From Marthasterias glacialis (Eukaryota; Echinodermata; Asteroidea; Forcipulatida; Asteriidae), in the NCBI GenBank assembly GCA_911728455.2, contig OU452230.1, positions 12,894,438 through 12,958,437 on the forward strand: a stretch of 64,000 nucleotides of DNA. The letters are read 5' to 3'. The position numbers and the translations under genes were made by a program. Shown piece after piece: positions 25,101 through 37,100 of the stretch (positions are counted from its first letter, which is position 1; each line of letters begins with the position of its first letter). A model generated the notes under the pieces. It searched no databases and was not told where the DNA came from. It was given only the letters and a program-made list of their open reading frames with translations.

Positions 25101-28100
25101 ACAACTTTAACTGTCCTCCCAGGTAAAGTATTCATTTCTCACTTTCGAATAAATGAGAATTTCTGAAAATTAATGAGTTTATAACGTAAATGTTAGAAGT
25201 GAATTCCCTATCTGGTAGTTTCATTTTCAAATCTTGTCCCATATTACTTCGGTTGCCGGTTGTCTTAGACTAGCCCTTTCCTATAAATTCCTTGCCATGC
25301 AAACATAAAAAAATCTTCAAATTTTATTTCAATTATATTTATTGCATCTTCCTATTTCACTCTGACAGTAATCGAAATCTTGACAGTTCTACCGTCGGAA
25401 CTAACCATCAACAGTTCAGTGACAGATTTCGATGTAACCGTCACAGCCTCAGCGAGCGCCTTTACTGCCGTGAAGAGCACCGCCACACCGTACCTTGTTG
25501 TAGAAGGAGGTGAGATCATGGTCACCGTTAATGAGGGAGTGTTTCTTTTCTTTTTACCTTTAAAGCCCTGCGCGGGCACGAACGTTTTCAAATCTTAAGG
25601 CATACCTGTTTGTAATGTCATTACGGTAATTAGCGCCTCAATTATGCTCCCATTCGTTTCCCATATCTGAAATTTGGGTGGCAGAGCAAATTAAAGGGGG
25701 AACCTAAAATAATTATTATGGTCACACCATTTGACCAATGACACCCAGCACATCCACAAATGCACAATCTCTATTAGTGCATAGAAAACCTTCCCAGGTC
25801 AAATATTGGGTGTACAAACTTTCCGAACCTATGTTATTCAACCATGATATATGGCATAAAAGGAGTATCTAGTCGGATGTGACGTGGTACCATGTGGAAG
25901 ATAAACAAATCATATTCATTTTTGTGTGGAGGTTCTTCCACACAATGTGCCCTTGGGCGACATAAAGATAATATAACAATGTCTTTACTTATTAAATGTA
26001 AAGACTTGTTCATATTGTTGTTTTCAAATGTGTTTTTAATAGGCATATATAACAATCCATGATATTTGTTGACTAAGTTGGTACAATCCTTTCGTTGTCT
26101 TTTACTCCTGTGTACCCGGTTCAGGCCTCACAACTAGATTTTCAGTCCCTAATTCATTACTACGATGTTTCTCCATTTTTGGGAAAGCTTGATCAAGGAC
26201 CAATGGTTAACGATAGTGGTTGGTCAGTGATGTACGTTGTGCATGCGCACTAAAGTTGAATTGCGAACAACTCTAGTCCTGTCATGCCGAGCGATCATGA
26301 GAAAATGGAAAAATCAACGTTTATCATTTTTCTGATAAATGGTCCCCTCTGCTCTGCGCTATTAAAACGGTTATTTGTAACCAGCGATGCGGCCACCCAG
26401 TAGGCTGGTTCCGAATAGGTGACCAGCGTAGTCCAACTATTGCCGTCTAGACATAGTTCGGGCTAACCTCGTCGAACTCTGGTTAACAGTAGTTTTTTCC
26501 GCGAACTTGACCTTCATCTATAACTGAACATCTTCAGACCCACTTTTTTACTAGTGCACTTTGGGTTTTATTACCATAACAATGTAATGAATAATAATTA
26601 ACCTTAGAATTAACATAACTTGTATCCACAGATGTCAATATGATTCCAACTGGAACGTTCGACACAGAGTCCGACAGTATTATGTATTTCACCTTACCGA
26701 TGCCTAGCACGTCCATACAGGTTACGGTATGGCCGTCATTGAACAGCATTGACCGGCTGACAGCCTCTGACGGTGAAGGTTTTCCTTTCACCGCCTACTA
26801 CCCCGCTCCAGAGTTTACTGAGGTGTACTTTGCTTCTTCGGGTAAGTTTTTTCAGTCTTATGACGCAGGTATTCTGAAGATTGAAATAGAATGAAATAGA
26901 AAAATATTGTTCATTACAAATCATACACAATATGAAACAGTTTGTAAGTGTTTAATAATATCGAAATTGTATTTCTTTTTTCCTGCTGTAAAACGAGTGA
27001 TGAAGTTTTAATCAGCACTTCACCAACATCAATAGCAATAACAACAATATTTTTTTAATAACATCACAAACATCGATATTACCACAAACAACAACCACCA
27101 AATAAAAAACGGATGTTTTATTTCCATAGGTGCTGCATTGGTCGCCCGATTCAGCGCCGGAGTTAACTTCAACGAAATCACTGGATGCAACGATGTGTTC
27201 GCTGATACAAGTAAATTTGGCAACGATGCCTTCTGCAGGTGGGTTGGATCAACCACGCTCTACATCATCCTTGGCACGGGGAACGATCTCGCTGCAGTCG
27301 GTAAGTGTGACTTAAACAAATGATACATTTGGGTTTTTTTTTTTCAAATGCTTGCACTTTTTAAAGTTGGGTAACATTTGAAATCTAATATATGTATTTT
27401 TGATGAATGTGACAACAATTTGTTTGCAGTAGACCTACTAGTTTAGTATCAAAACAACCTATTAGTAGCCAATCCTTTACATTAATGTATAGTGTATATT
27501 CCAAGTAGATATTTATGACGTAGCAGCAACATAAATATGGCAAAACACTGCATGACGAAAAGTTACGAAATGTGGCTTTGTTCAAAATAAACCGAGGACA
27601 TAAAGTTAACATATTACGTGTAGGTGTGTATGATGCAAATAGCATGCTACACTGGGTTTAAACGAGACAAATACGGACCAACTTTCATTGCTATAATGAT
27701 ACTACGCAGAATATAGAATTGAAGTCATGAATATGCTTTTGAAAAGTTTCGATGTGCGACATTTTAATAAAACATTATTAACAAATAATAAAACAAATAA
27801 TTTTGTACCATTTCGTTTGAGCCGGAGTGTTTCCGGTCGTCCATTTATATGATTCTATCTTATGTTTCATTTGATATAGAATGATTACATGCACTATTTC
27901 TCATTCAAACAAACTAGAAATTTTCTCGTTGTCTTCCCAGCCTCAATTTGGTTGTATATACACTGATTTGAATCGGGGCAAAACAGAATGGCTGCGGTTT
28001 GATTGTATCATATTCACACTATTTCCTTTACATAAAAACAGGTGACGTTTTAGCATTGAAAGACGGCTCAGTCAAAGCATTCAGAGAGACCTACTCATTG

Positions 28101-31100
28101 TCAGCTAGTGGTAGTCAAGCCATAGGCGGGCCATCATCCCCGATTGTTCCCACCGTGGTCCTATACGGTACGCCAATGATCACCACCTGTGGTACGGTCA
28201 AACTCAGCGGGCGACAGTCGCAAGGCGGGGCCGGGCGGGACATGGTTTACACCTGGGGCGTTTCTAGCAGTGGAGATACCTCTTCCTTGGAAGCTCTTCT
28301 TGCAGGTATATATTTAGGTTGTCTTGAGAATATTGTTCTTTTGTAACAACTGAATGAACAAAGAAAATTAAATAAAACGTTCTTATTAATATATTATGTA
28401 ATCCATACAACATGTCAACATTCAAGACATTTGCTTTCCTTCTTGAAACATTCAAGACGAAACTATGGTGGAACTCATAGTACCAGGATCTCTCCTTGAT
28501 GCTGATACCATCTACACGTTTAGTTTGACGGCGGAGAACTTCCTCGGTGAATCTGACACAGCCTCCTTCAATGTGTCGCGGTCCTCACAAGCCGTGCCTG
28601 AGGTCACCATCGTGGCTAAGGGTGTCGACCCCGGGCAAGTATATGTATCAGACAGGTAAGATATTGTTTGTGGGATGTGTTTTCAGTATTTTGTTTTACC
28701 TTTAGCCTACTTGGAGAACACCAATATAATACTATTGTTGTGCCACAAAATAAAACCGACGTTATTTCTGCCCCTTTCCAGTTATACCACTCATGGCAAT
28801 CGTACTTCTGTTGAGGTTCAGATATTGAGTTTTCCAAAGCCTCTTTAATTTATAAATTTCACAATTTCATTACCAATGATTAAATCACGAAACTTGTTGC
28901 AATTTTGGTTCTTTCGGAACCACTGCAACTTGCATTTGCAAAACTCTCCATACATGTTCTCTACGTAGGGCGAAGCTTTAAAAGTTAATTTTTCATTTTG
29001 TCCACAGTTTCGACTTGACAGCTGAAGTGACGTTTTATTCTGACTGCGTACCCCCCGGCGAGACAGTCTTTTCATGGTCAGTGAATAATGACAACATCCC
29101 ATTGAATCTCAAGACAATCAACCGTCGAAGCCTACACGTGGATTCCAACTCACTACCAGGTAATGAATCCAGAAATATTTTGTCTTAGTAAAAATTCTGA
29201 TGAACTTAATTCGATAAATCAAGGTGAAAACTATCAAGTAAATCTAAGTTTGTCACACTCCTTGCTTAATGTTATCATTTCTCAAGAGCAGGTTGCAAAC
29301 TCATTTTTTAAAAGGAACCCAGAGTGTATAGTTGTGCGGGATACCTTATTGTCTCGTTGCAATTTCCCTTGCTTGGACACTTCAGTGGTCAATGGTTGGA
29401 ATTTGTTGCGATGAACTGTTTGGGAAAAATGCATTTAACTTCCAGAATTGGATTAGCTGTTTAAAATATAGACTGTGACAGTTCATTCCCTTGTGCAAGT
29501 ATTCATGTTGATTTTCCATATTTGTACCTCCACTTTCTATAGGGGACTCCTCCATCACTTTCACGGTCACCATTTACAAGTCCAGCGAGCCCAATAACAG
29601 CATTTCCCAGTCTTTCACTGTTCAGACGGTATACTCCGATCTCGTGGCAATCATTTACGGGGGCTTGGAGCTGACCGTCGGGCGGGACAGTGGACTATTC
29701 GTGCTGGATGGATCGGGGTCGTTTGATCTCGATCAAGTGGCTGTTGATATGACTTATGAATGGCAGTGCACGCAGGTATGAAACCAACTCAAATTACTAT
29801 TCAACCAAATTATTCAATGTATAGTTTTTGCCCCTATTGACTTATATTTGAGAATAAATAATGAGTTAGGCTTAAATCCAACCCTTTATGAATTGGGGTT
29901 ATATGAAGCAACGCACGACGAGGCCTACAAGAGGTATTTTGTAAAGTGTACACATACTTGCTTTTTATACAAATTAATTATTTTCTTCACCACCCCTTAT
30001 TTTACCAACATCGAACTAGGTAACCGATAGCACTGCTTGCTGGTCCTTTAAATCCGGTGAGGAAGGTACGCAGTTCCCAACGTCAGCTGCAGCGGCAATG
30101 AGTCTTCTCTCCTTCGATGCAAGCTCCATGGAGGCAGACAAGACTTACGAGTTCACGCTGGTGGTATCCAAGCTGACCCGGACTGCAAACACATCGGTCA
30201 TGGTCACGGCACTGAACGGCAACCCACCTAAGGTAGGTTTAGTCTTCCGTACATACAAACACAACAGCCAGTGTGAGCTTTGGATGAAACCAGTCTCCCT
30301 GGTCAATTTTTTATAATCATCACCTAGTAGGCTTACAGGGAATGTGACACAATGTCCACAACACTGGCGATTTAAAGATATTTATTAACTGCAAACTGAT
30401 TATAATATATTGAGAAATACTAACTTTACTTGGTTTTTTTTTAAGGTGGATATCACCTCTGTCACGGAGAGTGTGAAGGCCGACGAATCACTGTCATTGG
30501 CGGCGTCTATCTATCATGACCTGCCCCTCTCCAGTTACGTATGGGAGACAGTAGGGGACGAACTAGGTGAACAACATGCAATATTTCCTCACAATAGTTT
30601 TCATAATTGAAACGATTAAAATACTGAAGTCGTGCATTGGGAATAAGAACAATTCCGTTGTTTAAAACCAGTTTAATTGTAAAGGACACTGTACACATTG
30701 TTGTCCGACTGAATCACGTCATGTGTATTTTACCACACAATTGTACTATTAATAACTAGTATACTTTTTCCCGTTTGATCTAGGTTACTCTTACCTTAAC
30801 TTGACGGATAGTAGCAATCTGGACAGTGACATAGGCCTGTACTCATTGGGATCCACCAATGGTTCATTCACTGTGCTCAGTATCAAGGGCGGTAAGTCTA
30901 TTTTAATTTGGATTTAAACATTATTACCCAACAACCAGATTCATTTATTGTGATTTTCTTAATAATTAATTACAAATTGGTCAGCTATGGACAATATCTT
31001 TTTTTGCCACTGTGTACTTTGAGTTGGTTGTGGGTTCAGTATCAAGACGTTGTCACGAGCCCCAGTAAGAGAACAAATTACATAGCTTGCAACGTTTTTT

Positions 31101-34100
31101 AAATCGATATTCCCGCCTTTATTCTCTTTAGGTAAGCTTACTGCTGGTTCTACATACGTCATCCAGCTGACGGCAACCACCGAAGATATGCAGTATGGTA
31201 TAGCCAAGGTTCAGTTCACTGTACTTGGTGATGTGACGTCATGTGTATTTAGCCTGGATGGTATTGACTCATACAATGAATTAGATTCGGTAAGATCATG
31301 CACGTGGTTTCTTGTGCTTATCTAAAAACCATATTACTAGCCAAAATGCCTCAAATAAAAGAGTTAAAGAGCTTTCAATTTGTCAGCAAACTTTTCATAA
31401 ACGTGTTAGTATTAAATAATATTCTTAAAATTATTTCGATCTAAAGTCCTTATTTTAATTTGCTAAACTGAAATAAGCAGGTATATAAACGTGCACAAAA
31501 ATCCCACCTCGGGAATGTTACCATACTTATGAAATTTTCACAAGTTAATGGTGTGGTGAGTTTGGTGATAGCTGAGGAATAATAGTAAATGTACTAAACC
31601 AAAAACCATTGATAATCTTGAAATTGGACCAATGGCTTTGAGCGAAGACCTAATTCGGTATCTCCTTTACAAATCACCTAGATTGCCTACACTATTGATA
31701 ACTGTGTGGGAGACGAGTCAGCATACCCTCTGAGTTACAGAGTGTTCCTCTTGGATGACGACATACTGCAGACGATTACAGAGAAGACGAACGATCCGTC
31801 AATTAGTGGGATTGGCAAGCCGGTATCAGGAGATTCCGCATCCAATACTTTTGTTGCGGAGGTGTGTATAGTCGTTCATTGATAAATATAAGCGGTTAAA
31901 ATATATGTTAAAAATGTACTCTTGCATCGGGGAAAAGAACAATTTGAATATGTTTGTCCTACACCGATGTTATTTGTGTGTGTGTTATGGTTGGTTGAAG
32001 CATTTTGGTTGGCAGCCACAGAAGTGGCTGAAATAACCTTGTTTACAAGTAGATTAAACATGACAAGCACCGTACAAAATATTAGTCAGTGCTTAGAGTG
32101 CAGTATTTACCAACGATACAAATTGCGTTGGTGTGCCGGTATTATGCTTACGGTGCGTCGAAGTTGTGGAAACAGTATAAATTTAAGGTTTTATTTTCAT
32201 TGACCAAAGGTGTGTGATACAAGTAAGAGTTGTGCTTATTTCTACCACACGGTGAATGTGACGGCTAACCTACAATGCACTGATGATGAAGTAGCCAGTC
32301 TAACAGAGAATCTTGTTACTGTGGAAAAATTCAAACGTAAGTAAACCCTTGAACATGCAAACATAAGTATACCGGTAGTTCAAATGGAACAATGTGAGAC
32401 TTTTGGGGACGCTAGATGGCAGCAGACTTAAACAGGTAAATCTATTGTTCTCGGAAAATGTGCGTTTTGCACAGAACTACGTAATGGAAGTTTACCTAGC
32501 GTTCCAAAATCTCCTAATAAGTAAATGTATTGTAGATCCGTGATAATGTAATTCTATGAATACTATTTCTATGAACTGCTCGGACGAAATAAACGTGCTA
32601 AGCAAGGGGCTTGCCCCAGTGTTTCTGGCATGGTCTGGCAGCAATGTGCGCCACCTCACCTTGATACCTTTCAATGTGTTGTTTTATGGTTGATTTGTCT
32701 CATAAAATTATGCTTTACAAGCCCCATTAAATTTGATAACTCGGCGTCAGGATTGTCATTTATGACAAACATGACGCATTACAAATGTACACTATTATTG
32801 CTTTTGCTGGAGCGTTTTAGACGGTAAATATGTTGGTTACGTTTTATTGTTTCACATAAACTACATGCCAAAACATTTAATCATAGATTTTGTACTGTTT
32901 TTTTTTTTTGTTTTTTTTTGTCAACTGATCGTTTACGACATGTTTCATTTTTACCACAGAGAACTTTGCCGCAGCTTTCATCAACTACAACACCATCCAA
33001 CAAAAGGTATGAATAAGTAATGATGGTACACACATGTATATAGTTTTATAAATATTAATCAATACAAATGTAAATCCAATGTCCAGTTGATATGAGTCCC
33101 AAGATGTAAGCACTCGCAGTTTTGCCCTCTTTATACCATTGTGGCTTTAGGTCATATTTCCCTCAATAACTGATAACCAAGCTGAGAATTCAACGGTGTT
33201 GGAGAAATAGTACAAAGCCGTTATAAAATATCGCCTATTCTGATTTCATCTTTAACTCCCTTTGTACAGTGCTCCAACAGTACCAGTGCCAGACGTCGCA
33301 GGAGGTCCGTTGTGGACACCAGCTCAGACGTTGCAATAGAACAGTTATCCCTGGTAACCAGCGTGATCGACAACACCGTGCTCGACGTAGACAGTGCGCA
33401 GTTCCTGATCGACCAGTGCAGTTATATCAACACCGACGAATTGACTGTGGCCGACAAAAGTAAGTACCAGATAATGGTAACTCGCGCGTTAGTGTAGACA
33501 TAAAAAGGACCAGCCTATTTTCATTTCTGCCTCGATTTGGGTAATTTTATCCTTGTGTCGGCCAAACACACAATAATGAACACTACCTTTCAGTAACTGA
33601 AATACACTGAACAGTTTGATAAAACTGTGTCATTCAGAATATGTTTGCTAACTTGAGATTTTCCTAAATTATGTCCTTACTTTAACTGAATCTGTCTTTC
33701 TTGTTTTTCAGGTACGTTTATCGACATATTTGTAACTCTCTTGGCTGTGTTCGAGTCGGCTGGTGAGTCGGTACCTGAGGGCAGTGCTGCTATTATTGTC
33801 AACAAAGCTATCGAGATTCGACGCAGTTTGAACTCCACACATAATGCTGATACACTAAGCACAATAACGTAAGCAAAGTATCTGATAATGAAACACGTGG
33901 AAAACAGTGGTATTTGTAAAGACCATGTCCGCACTTTGTGTGATCCAACATAAACATGAAATAACAAACCCGGGAAAGTTTATACTCAATCGGTCTTAGG
34001 AGTCACGTTAATAGTGAACAAAAACCATATATATTTTTTATGTTTCACTGTTTTCACACATCGAGTTTTGGTCTCGCGAGATTAAAACTGATTATTTTAC

Positions 34101-37100
34101 TTATTTCTCAAAAACTATTATTTCAAGCAAAAATATTTCAAAGGAAGTTTTCCACCATGACCATTTCAGTACCATATAAGTTATTTGTAAATCTGTGAAT
34201 ATTTCGACTTTGTTGATGCTGTCCACACCCTTTAACTAATCATTTGATACATTTTAGTTGTTTTATAAGAAAGTATTGATTCCAATGGTGGAAAGACGTG
34301 TATGATAAACAATTCTAAATTATAAAACTAACCAAAAAGAAACTGGCCTTTTCATGTGCGATTAAACTAATATCTTCTAACAATCCACATTTTCACACAC
34401 TCCATAAAGCAGATTAAATCTTTAAAAAAATATGGACATACAAGAAAGTGTGGACAATTTGTAAAAGGTGAACAAATAAAAACTCTGAGAATACTATTTT
34501 GGTTTTCCTACACCGATGTGCGATAAGCACTGTATACTCAGTGCTTTCCACAGGCCTACTCGGGTGGGATTCGATCCCACGACCCCCGCCATATGGATCA
34601 GATGTCTTACCACTGGACCAACGAGCTTGCCGTGATGACAATAGATCAGTTTGCCTCCTGTAATTAGCAGTGGGTACCTCAATATTTTAAAACTCTGAGG
34701 TTGAAGTAAACGCAAAGATAACAAAATCAGGGATTAAAACTCTTCAATGTAACATTTTCTCATTACAGAAATCTTATTGATAGTCTAAGCCAAGCCCAGG
34801 TGAGTGATCTTTCCCTCGGTGCAGCGGCCTTGGAGACAATCTCCTCGGCTCTCACTAGCTCCGTACAGAGGGCCATACCCTCCGGTGCTTTCTCCTCCAA
34901 ATCTAGCGGTGGCAACATCATCGACTTCGGATCTGCACTCGGTGATATGTAAGTGTAATATATCAAAGTTGTGAACATAAATCCAAAGGGCTTATTTACA
35001 ATAATTTAATGTAATTGAAGTTTGTACGTCTTGGTGTCTTCTAGCCATTACGTAAAAGCTTGTCATTAAAATAAGTTATGGAGATTTGCAATAAAAAAAA
35101 AGGATAAGGCCGTGTCCAAATTGGCAGCTACGGCTGCGGCTACGGCTGGATCGCCGCGTCATCATGCGTTGAAGTATAGGATGTCCATAGCAACACCCTT
35201 AACAACAGCCATATCTGTAGCCGCAGGTGCCAATTCGGATCCGGCCTAATGGTTATTCGATAGTTTTCCCAACCAAGTGTGTATAAGAAGAATGTACAGT
35301 CAAATTGATTGACTTATACCTATTTCAGCATTGCGTACAGACATTTAAACCAAACACAAACATGCCTTCAAAGTCGTTTTTATAAGTCTATTTATCCACC
35401 TATAAAAAACATTAAATTTTACAAAATCTGTGCACACTCTACAAAGAAAACGTCACTTATATTATACCTCGGAGAGTTTATTCATTCTGATTGGTCAAAT
35501 GACAGCGGCAAGTCACCAACCCGGTCATTACCATGCAGTGAAGACGGGGTCCTCAAACTGCCATTCACTAATTGAATCTTTTTGTTTCTCTTCAGATTCA
35601 ATGCTGCCTGGGCATGTAGCAGTGGTACCTGCTCTGGTGTGACGGTGAACTTTGAGCACTGGGCCACCGGTGAGGATGACTTCTCCGTGTCTGCCGAGGA
35701 CAGGGCAAATGTAGCTGCTGACATCACTGATGTCAAACTACTGGATCCTTCATCAGGTAACATAACTAATGCACGATATGATTTCACATATTGTGCTTAA
35801 ACGGGTTCAGGTTGTTTTAGTGGTATCTTTTCCTGGCCTACATCTCTGTGTTCCCCAGTTCAAATCCCAAAGACAGAACTTTGCACGTAGATTGGGTTTT
35901 CAGTCCCTTTCTTATTATGTGTGTTTTTTCCCATTTGTGATTTTTTCCAACATCTGCTAGTTTTTTTTTTTTTTAGGGTTCCTTTGTTGTATTGCCACAA
36001 AGATAGATTTTTGTCATGATGTTAACGATAAACAATCTCCATTCGTATTCAGTTAATAATTGAATGTTCATTGTTACCATAGGAGATGAGTTGAGCATTG
36101 CAAACCTAACGGAGCTTATATCCATCACGCTCAGCGTGACTCAGCCACAGTCCGGCAAGTCGTACGAGTGCCGATACTGGGACACTGACACGTCAACATG
36201 GGCGACAGACGGCTTGGAGACGGTCATCGACAGCTCAGATACTACCCAGGTCGAGTGTCTGACTGATCATTTGACCCCTTTCACGCTGCTTGCTGTCGAA
36301 GGAACCACTGTCATGCCTACTACTGAAATGGACACTTACTATCCAGACGATGCAACGACCGTAGCAGGTTGGTTCAATTTTCGTTTATATTACCTTTGAA
36401 CTTGTAACTTAAACATTAAACTCACAATGAAAGCAGTTGCAAGCAACGTCCAACACAAATTGAATTATGGATGGGAGCCTGGTTCCGCTGGTAATCTACT
36501 GAGATGTTCAATGGGTGCCTTGAAAGCACAATTATTGAGGGAGTTATTTCGCGGTGCTATTTCAAAACTCTTCCAACTTTCCACATTAGAAAGCCTCTTA
36601 TTATTGTTAGTATCCATAGAAGAAACAATGTACTCAGTTCTTTCGCTGCTACGAAAATAATCTGCATCAAAATCAACGGTAGATGAAAATAAAGAGATTA
36701 TTGTTCTCAAAAGATTTTTTAATCAATGGTGTACCTTATTCTAAATTTTAAATATTCATTGACAATCGAATTTATATCCCTCCATTTCTTTTCTATGTTT
36801 CAGAAGCAACAACACCAGCAGTCACTGATCCAATCGGTAAGACTTCCTAACAGTATTTACAAATTTGAGTGTAAAGTTTTATATTCTTTATTTTCAAAAA
36901 GCTTGCACACCAGTCGTTTCAATAGATGAATAGAATCAATAGAATTCAAGAGGTAACTACATTTTTAGGCTAATATTTTTTTAACTCGTAATTTTCCTAC
37001 AGAGCTACCAACAACAGAAGACTCGTCCACCATCATTATCATTGTAGTTGTTGTGGTCGTTGTCGTTGTCATTTTGCTGGTTATCATCGCTGTCGTTGTC

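Noticed and set aside
34551-34640. Functional tRNA gene on the minus strand
   Set aside because: A- and B-box-like segments are present, but I could not build an acceptor stem and full cloverleaf; the same head recurs elsewhere as a SINE.
36427-36660. 77-codon frame in REJ intron 26
   Set aside because: No motif, AT-rich intron context, no splice or promoter support.
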